Assembly (NCBI RefSeq): GCF_002775205.1
Contig: NC_036443.1
Coordinates: 30,505,717-30,569,716, forward strand
Length of the DNA: 64,000 nucleotides
From: Xiphophorus maculatus
Taxonomy: Eukaryota > Chordata > Actinopteri > Cyprinodontiformes > Poeciliidae
Reading direction: 5' to 3'
The position numbers were made by a program, and so were the translations under genes. Below are positions 34,721 to 47,800 of the stretch, one piece after another. Positions within the stretch are counted from its first letter, which is position 1; each line of letters starts with the position of its first letter. A model generated the notes under the pieces. That model had not been told where the DNA came from and made no database searches. It saw nothing but the letters and a program-made list of their open reading frames with translations.

Positions 34721-35829
34721 TGTAAACATTAACCAACTAATAATGCAAATCCATGCCAAAACTTTGAGATTTTTTTTTTTTTTGTGAACAAAAAGGAAAT
34801 TATGAATTATTTTTTTTAAATGATTTACTTTATTTAACCAGGTAAAAGACTCATTGAAATCTAGAGCTCATTTTCAAGAGGGACTTTCCGTCCATCCCAG
34901 AATATGTGCTTCCTTGTGTTGATCAGTGTTGTGTGTTTTGTTGATGTGAATAGTTAAAAAATCCAAACACCAAATTGGCTGCATTGATGGAGATTATAAT
35001 AAAATTAATACAGGGAAGCATTTTTCATTTTTAATAAAATTTTTTTTATCAGAATTTCTTGTAGTAAGTAAGAGCAGATATGACTGACTGCAGGTTCTAA
35101 CATTATTAAATGTTAAAGAAGAAGTTTTGGGATTTCTTGATGTTTTTTCCTGCCATCTATGATTAGTTTTTTATTGTTTGCGTCAGATTTTGCAACAGCA
35201 ATGAACAATTATTTCTGACACATTTTAGCAGGTCTTCTAGTAAGTTTGGTAGTTGTTGTGTAGAAAGTCTAGTTTTAACCCTTTTAAGATGTAAAAAGTG
35301 AAGAAATATGATTTCTCTTAATGCTCGCCATCAGAGCTCTTGACTGGCATTTTAGATTAGCTGGAAGCTCTGCAAAAAGCTTCTTGGACATTCTGATAAT
35401 AAATTAGTCTGGCCTGGAAGTAACACATGCATAATCAATGGGATTAGCTTTAATTATTTGGAATACTTTAAGTAGCAAAAAGCAGTTCTTCATGCTCACG
35501 TATCCTCTCTCTGAAGCTTAGAGGGCCTGTGCAGCTGCTGCTGTTTGCCATCTGATTCTGCATAGTGCGAGTCTCTGACATTTATTCCCATAAACTCTCC
35601 GTCGCCCTCCCCACCTCCCCATTTCAAAAGGACAACTATTTCTTGTCAAGGACACCTGCTGAAAATAACCCCGTCTGTGTAACTATTGTTTTTTCTATAT
35701 CTGATGTACTCACAGGCCAGCAGTAAATGCAGCCATGAAAAGTGTTTTTATTTAAGAATCAGTTATAATTTCCATTACTGTATGTGTAAAATCACAGTGA
35801 CCATTTTAATAGTATCAGTAGGCTGTAAC
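34721..35829. other. Intergenic, nothing recognised
   Basis: AT-rich sequence between the MITE and the Tc1-like remnant. A CTCF-like motif sits a little to the left at 34067-34084 (GGCCGCTAGGTGGCAGCA). No coding frame with support. Confidence 0.5.
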
Positions 35830-36400
35830 CCCAAACACACACAATATGACAACAGTGTGAAGTTAAATCAGACCAAACTTGTTTAAAGTCAGTTAGAATC
35901 ACAAGTTATTTCTGTTCAAATTCCACAACAATGAGAGGAAGAATTGTTCAGATTTGTTTATTTAGGACTTCAAAAGCAAACGTTCATGTTTCCTCTGGAT
36001 TTGGTGGCATTTCCTTTGACCTGGATGACTCGGGTCAAACCTTTTGAGTTTCCTTCCAGAGGATTTTCACTGTAGTTTGCTGGAGTTCTGGTCCATTCCT
36101 CCTGACAGAACTGGGTCAGATTTATAGGCTTTTTCTCAGATCTACCCATAATTTCTCCAGAGATCAGAACCAAACATTGACTGTGTTAGCTGCTGAGAGT
36201 CATCGCCCATCTGGAGCTAAACCGTCCTGCTGATGCCTTTAGATGTTGCTCCAATATTTCCACATGATATTATTTCAGTACCAATTCCTCCTGCAGCAAA
36301 ACAGCCCACAACATGATGCTGCCACTCCCGTACTTCACAGTCAGGATGGTACAAAGATGGTTCATTTTCTATCTCTTCCTCTTGTCATAGAACTACACTT
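35830..36400 (-). mobile_element. Tc1/mariner-like transposon remnant
   Basis: On the minus strand the sequence carries decayed Tc1-type transposase words: the end of a transposase (QEEWTRTPANYSENPLEG, then VKGNATKS) and, further up, the region complementary to GTGAAGTACGGGAGTGGCAGCATCATGTTG. It has many frame breaks. A related remnant on the plus strand is at 51545-52139. It is inactive. Confidence 0.6.
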
Positions 36401-36637
36401 TGCCTGATGTTTCTTTGTTTGGTTGCGACGCCTTCTTGCTAACTATGTCGTAAGAGTTCATACACTAACACTTTAGTTTCGCTTTCATCCTGTAGATTGC
36501 ACCATTGATTCCAAACTAATTTGTACGGCTTTTTGTTTCATTGTGTCTCTGTCCTGTAAAAATCATAATTTCATGTTTCAGAATGAGCCTTCTAATGTAA
36601 TACATCCACCATAAGGCTGCATGCACACAGTGTTTAT

Positions 36638-36647
36638 CTATTTTTAG
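36638..36647 (+). promoter_or_regulatory. tnnc1: Consensus MEF2 site upstream of tnnc1
   Basis: CTATTTTTAG matches the MEF2 consensus CTAWWWWTAG exactly and lies 212 bp upstream of the tnnc1 start codon. A GATA-type motif (TTATCT) overlaps its left edge. MEF2 and GATA factors are known activators of cardiac troponin C promoters; use of this site here is inferred from position and sequence. Confidence 0.6.
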
Positions 36648-36858
36648 GTTTCTTCTGTTATCTTCCATTTATAGATGGCCTCTCTTCTTCATTGTCACTC
36701 CTCCCGCCCTCCACTATCATAGGATAATGAAAGTTGGGCCAGAACCTTTTTTAGATGCCACATGAGCCAACATAGCAGACAGAGCAGCATATTCCTGCCA
36801 GAGCTTGTCCTGGTTCTGACGGTAGTGGTGTGGCCCAGTCCAGAACCGACCAGCAGTC

Positions 36859-39800
36859 ATGGATGACGTATATAAAGCAGCGGTGAGTTCTGATAATTGG
36901 TGGTATGATCTGCTAATTTGCTCTCCTTCATGGGGGAAAAAAGTTCTGTTTCAGTCGATGTTCATTCAGAGATTTATTGGGAATTCCAGTCCATTTGAAA
37001 TTAGTAGTTACAAATTAAATCTGCTTCCAATTGGCTACGCTAAGGTCAAACATCTCGAACAATGAAGTTACATTTTTATTTTACTGCATCAACCATTTTC
37101 TAACAGCTCAAAATCTAAATTTTATTGTGAACGCAATCAGAAATAGACGTCTACAGATAGAGGCACGAGAGAGTCTGGTTTCTGTGACTGACATCAGAAC
37201 AATGGACAGCTGGTGAGGAACAGATCTCCACAAACCTCACAAGAATAGCAGCGCGTGTCGCGTTACAGTGCAGCTAAACTGAGAATATTGTCACCAAGAG
37301 AACTGAGGTCCTGCTTCACCACAAGAGGCGGATAAAGAGTCAGACAGAAGGAAAATAACTGTTTTTCATCTGCAGGTAGAGAATCTGACAGAGGAGCAGA
37401 AAAACGGTGAGGAAACTGCAACTGCTAGAATAAAACCGACTTAAAATACTGATTTTATGTATTATGGTGTTTGTCTGCATGATGTGTTTGATACTAATAA
37501 TATCTCTAATCTACACATATTTCTAAACAGAGATAAAAAAGGATCACATGTATTGAGTCTTCTAACAGTAATCTGAAAGCTTAAAGAGTCGGCTCTAAGG
37601 TCGGCCATGTTTGGCGTAAAGAGGATCCTCAGCGCCGCCATCACTGAGCCAACATTTTGGCCCCGCCCACTCGGGACAGGAAGCCTGTGTTTTAATTGGG
37701 GCCACTGGTCTGTGACTTTAGCCAGACTCAGCAGGAAAACTGAAAACTTTTACTTTTTGCTGAACTGTTGGCTCTTCACAGAGCTCTGTGTCATTAAGGT
37801 TAAATGACAGGTGAAAAAGTACATTAGATGCTTAGCGCCCCCTACAGCATTTCAAATATTCAGGTTTGTGCTCTGCTTTGACTTGGAGTTAGGAAATTTG
37901 TACAAATATTATTTTTTAGGGCCTATGGAAATAAAACCGTCAGTGGTGAGCAATGCTAGGCAAAATGTTAGCTGTGCTAACCCTAAAGCACTAATCATAA
38001 ACATTAGTTCCACTAAAGAGCTACACCAACCTGGTATTTAGCAGATGCTAAAGGCAAAGCACTAAATTCAATCATGTTGATACTTTATTCAACTGACCGA
38101 TTACAAAACAGTCAAGAAAATTGGCATTTATCTGAAACATTAATTTAGGGGAACCTAAATGAAAAATGCATCGTTAACAATAGCAAGATGCTAAAGCGAT
38201 AATAAAAAAAATTAGCGCCACTATTAGCACATTTGATAAATATACCTGAATGTTTCCTGGTCATCTCTTTCTAAGGTTTTCCAGGTATGTCCCACTGTTC
38301 AAATCCCAAATGCTGTAGAAGGACCTGCACCCCTCTAGTCTGGGAACATTATGGGAGGAGCTGTGTTGTATCTCCTGGTTTATCAGGGATTTTCTCCTAA
38401 ATCTGGTGCCTCTCTGGCCCAGTCTTGGATTGGTACAAGTCAGTGGAGGGATAGATTTGGACCACAGAGACAAGATTTACCAGTCTTTAATGACAACAAA
38501 TGTTTCACACAAAAATGTTTCTCTGTTTTGAAGCTTTTCCTTTGTAAAACCATTTGAAAGGTCAGTCCTTGAATCTTCACAAAGTTTCGTCCAGTCACAA
38601 CATGGTTTGCTAAGTTCACTTGTGGGTGACACAAAGGTCATGGAAACTTGATATTGGAATAATAAGTACAAGAGATGCCATCCCATTTCATGTAGAGAAG
38701 ACTGGTATGTAAGTATCTGGTCTCATGAACACCCAAAATGTGACCCAAACTCTGGTTCTGCCTTCAAATCGGTTCAGAAGGCTTGTGAACATTGGAGCAT
38801 TTGGTCAGAAGGTAACTTTTGGTTGATTTGTTTGCAGTGTATTTGTAGTTGTCAATGTATTTCTTTTCTTTCTTTCTTTTTGGCATGTCTTGTTCCCACG
38901 TCTCACCAGAAAGTTCCTGGTCCTCAAACATGCACTGCTGTGTTTCTTCTAGAATTCAAGGCTGCCTTTGACATCTTCATTCAGGATGCTGAAGATGGCT
39001 GCATCAGCACAAAAGAGTTGGGGAAGGTGATGAGAATGCTTGGACAGAATCCAACTCCTGAAGAGTTGCAGGAGATGATCGATGAGGTGGATGAGGATGG
39101 TAGGTTACTGTCCTTTGACCTCACTTTAAGTAGAAATACCTTTTTCTGTTTTGTTGGTTGATTTAAGGGTAGAAATGCTTAGGGATGTAAATAGTTTTAT
39201 AAGACCATGCTTCATGTTCACAGGGAGTGGCACCGTAGACTTTGATGAATTCTTGGTTATGATGGTCCGATGCATGAAGGAGGAGAGCAAAGGGAAATCA
39301 GAAGAAGAGTTGGCTGAACTTTTCCGCATGTTTGACAAGTAGGTTTTATTTAAATGGTCATTCTCTCCTAGAGGTAGAGGCAAAGAAACACTGACTTCGT
39401 CATATAGATTAGAAGATTGACTAATCCTTAAATCAACTTTAAAGCAGTGTTTTACCTTTTGTGAAGGAACGGGGATGGCTACATTGACTTAGAAGAACTG
39501 AAGAGCATGCTGGAATCCACCGGAGAACCCATCACGGAAGACGACATCGAGGAGCTGATGAAAGACGGAGACAGAAACAATGATGGGAAGATTGATTATG
39601 ATGGTACTGATCTTTTTTTCACAACTCTAAGTTATGAAAAAGAAAATGACTGATAACTAAACTACATTTAATATTGCATCCTTTGTCTGGGATGATTGAG
39701 ATTGTAATCTAGTCGTCTGTGTCACTCAAAGTGATAGTCCTAATTGGGATAAAAAACCAAAACATTTCTGATGGGACCTTTGCCTATTCACAGATTTTTC

Positions 39801-40238
39801 TGTGCATCTCAAAATATTTGCAGATTTTTTCATAGCACATAACTTAAATATTCAAAAGACAGTGCAGAAATACAGAAGCACAATACTAGTTGACATGCTG
39901 TTGGCTGGCGTTTGCAGAGGTCAATCCAGGAATGGCATTTAGTTCCCTTGGTGCTGCTTGGCTGAACCTCCAAGAGTAGATATAAAGAACATTTCCAATG
40001 TGTGTATTAATGCATATTAAGGTTTAATTGGTTTACTCACTATTAAAACAGGAAGTTCTACATCTTAGAGGTGATCTCAGATATTTGCAGATTGTAGCTA
40101 TTCTTGGAGAGTTGTAGTCTCTAAGAGTTTTGCATAAACTGGCATTTATTTATGCCTGTCTAAAATAATCTGTAGTAACAGATTCTGTGTTTTTTGTCTT
40201 TGGCAGAGTTCCTGGAGTTCATGAAAGGTGTTGAGTAA
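36859..40238 (+). CDS. tnnc1: Troponin C, slow skeletal and cardiac type, complete, six exons
   Basis: Exons: 36859-36882, 37376-37406, 38953-39099, 39224-39338, 39467-39603 and 40207-40238. They total 486 nt, giving 161 aa, the exact family length, and the 24 nt first and 31 nt second coding exons are a known feature of this gene. The protein starts [18 protein letters not shown] and ends FLEFMKGVE. It is the calcium sensor of the troponin complex on thin filaments. EF-hand 1 (about 28-40, [10 protein letters not shown]) lacks the acidic ligands, as in the cardiac/slow isoform; EF-hands 2 ([12 protein letters not shown]), 3 ([12 protein letters not shown]) and 4 ([12 protein letters not shown]) keep all ligands. 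The ATG was chosen by family match and a good donor after it (GCG followed by GTGAG). Fish usually have two copies (a and b); which one this is cannot be decided here. Confidence 0.97.
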
Positions 40239-40388
40239 AGAGCTCAGGTGGCATTTCCCTTCACAACACTTCACTTCAACTTGTAATGTCATCAAAGTCC
40301 ATTCCTGAAGACATGTTTACACTTTTCCTTTACAAACATTGTCTTCTGACAGCAGTATGAAATCAAAGTGCATATGTAAAGACTTTTC

Positions 40389-40394
40389 AATAAA
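40389..40394 (+). terminator. tnnc1: tnnc1 poly(A) signal
   Basis: AATAAA lies 151 bp after the stop codon and is the first canonical signal downstream, giving a short 3' UTR. Confidence 0.75.
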
Positions 40395-42930
40395 ATCATT
40401 GCTATAATCGTTTGGATTATCATATTAATATAATGTCAAAAAATAACACCACACTAGGATTTTTCAGGCTTGGCAGAATCGAGGTAAAGAGTCTAATCCC
40501 AATGATTTTGAAGGGTTTTACAAAACGTTTCCTTTCCATGACCTATTCATTTAAACCAGGCGTGTAAAATAATGAAATATCTAAATAAATGTAAATAGGC
40601 AGAACACCATCAAAGTCAGTATTGTCTCCACCTTCAAACTTAATTTCATAATCACAGGTGCAGTGGCAGAAAAGTCTAGCTGAAGTTCGTTTGTCCAGCT
40701 AATTGGCTAACTCACTGACAAAACAGAAGGACAGATGCGCTTTAAGTCATTGTCCTTTTTTGCTAGGAAATATTATTGTCAAAGAAATTCTGTCATTAGC
40801 ATTGCTTTGTGTCAAAATGGCCACACATCCACAAACACTCCATCTGAAAGGACAGTTTAATTAATAATCTAGATTGAAGATAATAGGTTCAGTTTATGAT
40901 GTCCAAAAGAGTCCAGCAAGCTCCAGAACTGTCCTGTTGAGATGACGTCTCTCCCCCCCAATTAGCTTCCTAGCAGCTGAGGAAGTTGATATAAATGTAT
41001 CTGTGTGGGCAGTGAGATGGAGACTTCCAGACAGCTGCTTCATGTCAAGAAGGTTAGCAAAGAAATGACTTCTGTCCAGGCAAAAGACCGAGGACAGGTT
41101 GAGAATCTACAGGAAGTACAACGATAAACAGAAAAAAGTCTGAAGGTGATGCTGATTGTTTGAGACATCTAGAAAATCATTTGTCCAAGAAAGAGAAGGT
41201 GAGAACCAACATGCACCAACTGACAGATATGGGCATTAACATGATAAAATGTGTAGAGTTGATTAAGTTTCCGGCAAAACGATATTCCATATTTAGACAT
41301 TATACTCAGATAAAACATCACCCACAGTTATTAGCACCGCTGATAAATATGTGTGGTTAAATATTTAAACAAAGTCTCCACACACAATCATTGTCACCCC
41401 AGCTGTTAACAGTTTGTAGAACCCATTTTACCAATAGTACTGCACTTAGTCTCCTCCCACATCATTTCATAGGGTTGGAGCGAATAGAGGGATCATTGAC
41501 CTTTCTCTCTAGATCAGAGGTATCAAACTCCAGTGTCCTGCAGATTTTAGAAGTGCTTGTCCCAACACAGCTGATTTCAACAGCTAAATTACTTAACCAG
41601 CATGTCTTAAAGTTCTCCACAGGCCTGGCAACGAACCAATCATGTGGTGCAGGTCTGTTGACCTAGGGTGACATTAGAATATGTAGGACACCGGCCCCCG
41701 AGGCCTGACTTTGGACGCCACTAGATAGTCCTGATCTCCTCCAGGACTATCTGGAGAATGGTCCTGGTGTAGAAACCTTTGTCAGCTCTGCCCAAAGGTC
41801 AGCTCTGCCCAAAGGTCAGCTCTGCCCAACACAGCTTAGGTCCAGGGCTGACGTAGAGAAAGATTGATTTTGGGTCTGGTGAGCCGTTGCTGTATTAATG
41901 TGACCTCATGAGTCATGATACTATTGGAAAATGAAAATCTATTTTCAGTTTGCTGGCAGAGGCCATCAGGTTTCTATTTGAAATGACCTGATATTTAGAG
42001 GAGTTCAGGCACATCAAATCACATCAATCAGGTTTAAATCCTGACTTTGACTGTTCATGTTTCATGTTTACTTATTTGTCTTGTACTCTTTGAGACGCTG
42101 TGCTAGTTTTGCACCAAATGTAGCAGGATGGAAACTGTTCTGAAATTTCAGTTTTTGTGTCATAAGTACAGAAAAATGTTCCCCTCTAAAGTTGTAGAGA
42201 TTTTTAAGATGTTTCTTTGATAAAATGTCTTAGTAGTTAGTAATTTATTCATGAAAATGACCTTAACTGAGGCAAGTGAGGCCTGCAGGGTTTCAGCTGT
42301 ACTGGGTTCCTCCGTGACCTCCTGGATGAATCATTGATGAGTTATTGAAGTAATTTTGGTTGGTTGACCTCTGATGAGACGATTCACTACCGTTCCAGGT
42401 AGTGAATGTGGCCATTTCAATCCCAAAGCTTTAGGAATAGCTCTATGACTGTCAGATGTGAGTTACATTGCTTATCATCCATTTCTCATCTTCCTCCGAC
42501 TTCGGTGGTGATTTATAGCTTTTTTTACGTGTTTCAGGTTCTTTCTGTTTAAGTTATTTCTTGATTCTGCTCATCTATTAGCCACATTCAGTGAAAATGA
42601 ACTCAACTTTCCAAAAACCATGGTCATCAAGAGTAAATTTATGATTTATGAGCTGATATAGGGCTAGCTTGGTTTGGAAAGCTAGTTTTTATTAATAAAT
42701 GAAATCATTATTTTAAAATTGCATTATTTGTCTGATGCATTTTTTCATCCCAAAAAATGTGTCAAAAAATACAAAAACAAGATATCTGTAAGATAATTTT
42801 ACGGTAATTAAAACTAGTTAAGAATTTTAAAATCAAATATTGAACTACTGTGTTTATGTATTTAATGTTTTTGTTTGTGTCAAATTCGATAAATTGTTTT
42901 TATTATTTATTCGGTCAAGTGAAAAAAAAC
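40395..42930. other. Intergenic region between tnnc1 and dedd
   Basis: No gene is supported. It contains a 17 bp unit (GTCAGCTCTGCCCAAAG) repeated about three times at 41781-41829, and a degenerate dispersed repeat around 41470-41720. The rest is unremarkable. Confidence 0.5.
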
Positions 42931-42940
42931 TGAATCTGAA

Positions 42941-43281
42941 ACCCGGAAGTCAACCGCAGTGCGACCAGGAAGTTCTTTCATTTTACCTCAACACCGAAAA
43001 TTGTCTAGCTTAATTTACCTGTGATGTCGACAGCCGGACCAAAACAGCTGCATTACCTTTTTGTCCTGTTCTGCGGGACGCTGTTTGCCCCTCAGTCCGC
43101 TTGTAAGCGATGGTTTGGCCGGTTTCAGTGAACTGCAGCGCAGCCGCAGAACGGAGCTGACGGTTTTTATTGGAGAAGAAGCTAAGCTGCTAACAGCTCA
43201 GGAGCAGCTAGCTTCATGTTGTTTATCCACCGCGGACTCCTGCTGTCTAAGGCTCATCTGGATCATCCCAAAACACTCGAG
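42941..43281 (+). promoter_or_regulatory. dedd: Probable dedd promoter and non-coding first exon
   Basis: ACCCGGAAGT at 42941-42950 is a full ETS/GABPA-type site, common just upstream of housekeeping gene starts. The following 300 bp are GC- and CpG-richer than the neighbourhood. A splice donor (CTCGAG followed by GTAAAG) closes a candidate exon at 43281, and another (CCGCTT followed by GTAAGC) lies at 43102. Either could join the acceptor CTCTCATCAG ending at 44761, from which the first ATG is that of dedd. The transcription start is not known. Two upstream ATGs (43024 and 43061) open short frames. Confidence 0.5.
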
Positions 43282-44836
43282 GTAAAGTAAAACTGTCACC
43301 TGCAGGAGACGTTTGCGTGTGGATTATGCGTTTTATTGTCTGGAGTTAGTATCTGTCGCTGTCAGCTAACAGAAATGAAATGTTGTCGTTAGCAGCGTCA
43401 ATAAACAGCCACAGCCCATCACATGTGTTCAGCTCAGAGGTTCATCACAGCTAAAGACCCCATTTATCCAGATATATTAAGCTAAATTACCATTAATGTA
43501 CACTGATATCAATTATCATCCAAATCTATTTTACCTGACACCTCAGTTTTTATTTCCCTACGGAAGAAATGCATGTCGAAACATTTAGCTTCACCCTTGC
43601 TGCTTTAAAAAAAAAATTTAGAAAAGAAAACAATAGAAATGTTCTTCATTGTCCTACAATGGGGAAATTCAGGTGTACCAGCAGCAAGTCAAAGGAAAGT
43701 GGGAGCATGCAGATTCACAAAAAAAGGTAAAAAATAAAAATAAGAACAAGAGATTTTACAATAGAGAAAATTGGAAAACATAAGATAGATAATACTGATC
43801 AGATTAGGAATGCTGTAATATAAAAAATTTGAGTCATTATTGCTGTTATAGCTGTTACCGATATCTTCCAATATTATATTAACTTCTTTACACACAGTGA
43901 AAACATGGCGACATCGCTGACATCGTTCTGCTCCAGTTAAACAGTCCTGCTCTGCATTCATCACATGACCAACCATTTTCTCTCCTTGTGTTTTAATACA
44001 AACTGCAACCAGATGGAAATAAACATTGGTTCCCGCCGGAACCTTTGTATATGTTCATTTCTGGTACACCCGTAAATCTGACACACGAGCAACATCCGTT
44101 AACAGCGATGGCTTTCAAAGTGTGGCTCTCTCTCAGCACACTGGGGTTAATTTGTACTTTAAAAATGATCTAAAGGAATGCTGGAATGTATTAAAATACA
44201 TTTAATTACAGACTCTGAAATTAACTAGATTTAATTTTAATTGAGTCCCAGCATTAGTTAAAAAATGTCCAACATCGGCCAATACTGTTATTGTTCATAT
44301 GTTATGTACAGTGATTAAAATTAGATTACTATGGAATTTGCAACTGAGGAAGTTAATCAAAAGAAATAAAGTTGCACGGTATGTGCATGTATATACTGTA
44401 TATATTCAAGACTGTTTTCCTCTTACAATGTGGTTTTTATTAATTGAATAAAATGAATCTATATGAGGGAAAACAAGGTGTCATAACGTATTCTGGACAG
44501 AAATCAGATCAAGACCTAATGTTTTGTTTTATCGCTTATACGTTTTTCAATAATATTGTCCAGTTCTACCATTAATTGATTTATTGCTTATTGCGACTAA
44601 TAATTTAATTAGTAGTCTGAACAATTGCGCAAAAAAAAAGTATTTCAGTAAAGAATGGAAACTGAGAATGAAGACGTGGTTTGTGGACGTAGCTTTGGAG
44701 CTGCTAAGCCTGATGAAAAGTAGTTTTACTCCTCCTGCATTATGCTTTCGTCTCTCATCAGCTCGTCTGTTGGAGCAGAGGAACGCCGTGGAAGTTGGTG
44801 GGATCCTAACGTCTCTCGTCTCTATCGACCTTGGAT

Positions 44837-47800
44837 ATGACATCACAACAACAACAACCAATCCCGAATGCCGGTATTCCTGCTCACCTGGCCCCGAACT
44901 CCTCGGCTCACTCCCAGCTGCGGGTGGACTCCAGTCAGAGCCGGGCGAACAGCGGGCCGCTGGAGCACAGAGCGTTGCTAGGCAGGCGGGGCTGCCGCAG
45001 TGTGGCGGCAACCAGCGACCAGACGGCCAACAGAAACACTTCCGCTCACTCCACAAACTCCGGCACATCCAGACAAGATGGAGGCTTTGAGCCGTGGCCT
45101 GAGGAGGCCGTAGACAACTCCCACGGGCTGTACTCCCTCCATCGCATGTTCGACATAGTCGGAGCCCAGCTAACTCACAGGGACGTCAGGGTGCTGTCCT
45201 TCCTGTTTGTCGACGTGATTGACGAGTACGAGCGCGGCGGCATCAGGAGCGGCAGAGACTTCCTGCTGGCGTTGGAACGCCAGGGCCGGTGCGACGAGAC
45301 AAACTTTCGACACGTTCTGCAGCTTCTGAGGATAATCACCCGCCACGACCTCCTGCCTTATGTCACCCTCAGGAAGCGGCAGACTGGTGAGTTACAGTTT
45401 CTGTTCAACAGCCGCTGCGTTTCCATTAACCATAGAACTGCAAAACTTGAGATTATGAAAATAAATTTGCTCACTAGAAACACGGCAATTTTGAAAAAAC
45501 TGATGTATTTTAATAAAAAATCTTTTGCTGGAGGATGATGTGGTTTTTCAGACGGATTTTAATAGATAAATCTTGCAAAACTGCTATGGAAACACTTTTT
45601 TTTCACATTACACTAGTCACAGTTGTTACTACTGGCAGAAATGACAAAAAAGACGATAGGAAGTTGTTGGAAGATGATGGTTTGTTTTTTGTTTTTTTCA
45701 GACAATGTGCAGCCACAAAGTTCACAAAAAGTTGTGTATCATTCCAACATGTAAAATTTCCCCAAAATGCCGCATGCATAGCCGCTCACTAGTGGGCGGG
45801 GCTTGTTGCTCCAACGCCTGCGTAGGACGATGATGGAGACATCATGATCTGATTGGCTGAGCTATGAATATATTTAACTGTTTAACACCATAATTGCAAA
45901 ATTGCTTTTTTTTTTCAACATTAGTAGAATATAGGCAAAGATTTGCACACATTATCAGTGTAAACGCAACTATTCACAGGTAACCTGTAAACTGCAGATA
46001 AATCAGAGGAATAAGTGTTTTATACTCTAGAGAGAAACGTTGATTCACATTAAACCTCTGAAGGAAATGAAACAGATCCATCAAAATCAGTTTAGATCCA
46101 CTGAGATTCTGCAGCCAACTTACTCCAGTACCAAACTGGTTCTAGTGCTTTCTTAGCTCCAGGTTTTTCTGATAAATCCAGTAATTCATGTAGATGAACT
46201 TTTTCCCTGCATTGTGGTTCTCTTAGAAACCCAACAGGAAGAGGGTCAAACATTTACCTCTGGGTCATCCAAAGGCCGCTGCGGCTCTGCTTGGCTCTCA
46301 CGGACAAACATGAACACCTACTCATGATATTTTTAGTTCAACTGAACTATTGCTGTCCAGTAAAAGAGAAGCAGTTTTCCCTTCAGCCTCACAGGGGCGC
46401 TAATGTGTTGATTTATACAGAGGAGGAGAAGAAAAGAACTGAATTAAGGGATTTCCAAGCAGAAAATCTAAAATTAGGCCTTAAATGGAGTAACAGACTG
46501 GTTGTTCTGATGGAACCATTTAGAAAACGTTTTAATCATCCAGCCTGCAGTGAAACTTCTTAGGTGGGAAAAAAACTTTTTCTGACCTTTTTGTTAGCCC
46601 ATCCATCCATTTTCTTACACCCTGGTCCCTGGTGGGGTCAGGAGGTCCTGGTGCCTCTCCAGGTAACGTTCTGGGCGAGAGGCGGGGTACCTCTCAAAGA
46701 GGAAAGTTTCCTCTTTGTTAGCACTGAGGAAAATCAGCTAAAGTCCAAATCCAGCTACCTGGAGCCTCCGGTCAGCCCAAACTCCTGTTGGAGGAATCTC
46801 TGTTGATGCATTCAGGTACGGCTGGGACACAAGGCTGCCAACATACTGTGTCTAAACAACTGTTTCAGTCTGCACCGTTTTCAAGCGGTTTATTGTTGTA
46901 CCCACCCATTTGTTGGCTCTGCCTGCGTTTACGGTTTTATTCATGGAAACAATCGAACCAGGTATCCAGTTAGTTCAGTTAATTCCAATTTTTAAAGTTG
47001 TAGAATAAAATTAAATCAAATTAATGTCAGAAATGGAAAATTATTTTCTGTTTGAATGAAGTTAAAAAGCACAACACATTTTATGTCCTGAAAACACACC
47101 GAACTGTGACTTTAAACCTGAATATAGGATTTTCCATAAATACAATTTCTCTGCTATGCTGATATTTAGCTGTATTTTTGCATTGAGAACCAAATAGATT
47201 AAAAGCACATTATAAACCCAGAAAGGTTTGAATAAATTGAGAGAAGACAAACCTTGGGAACAAACTTCGGCCAGTCATTTTCCTCCAGTGGCGTCTCCTT
47301 TGCAGTCTGTGTGGAATCTTGGAGTTATTTTTATCCAGGATGTACATTAGGAACGTCCGTGGGGCCTCATCGTTTCTCTTGCACATCAATGCCAGAGTTC
47401 TAAACATCTTGTTCCTGAATAAAACATGAATCTGTGTGGTGTCTGCAAAACTGAAACTTCTTAAAGGGCCAGCTGATCTAAAATGCTGCAGGAAGGGTTC
47501 TGCTGAATCACAAGGGTTCGGTTTTATTCAACTTTGGCTTTTCTAATCCGCCTTCCTCTAAAACTCCATTTTAACTCCCCTGGTCGCCCAACAGACGACG
47601 TTGTTTTCAGGCTGTTTGGTCAAATTTCTGACTTTTGTTTTTTTAACATTTCTTCTGAGTTTTTATTGCAAATTTTTTTTACTTTTGAAACTGAAATTTT
47701 TACAATTAATTGGATTTCTCTCTCATTCTCTCTCTCTTTCTCCTCCGAAACGTAATGACATCACAAAAGCTGTTGTGTACCCAGCATCGCAATTAACAAT

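Noticed and set aside
44584..45090. 168-codon plus-strand frame overlapping the start of dedd
   Set aside because: It is in a different frame from the conserved death effector domain and begins in intronic sequence. Only its possible link to an upstream signal-like exon is kept, as a low-confidence finding.
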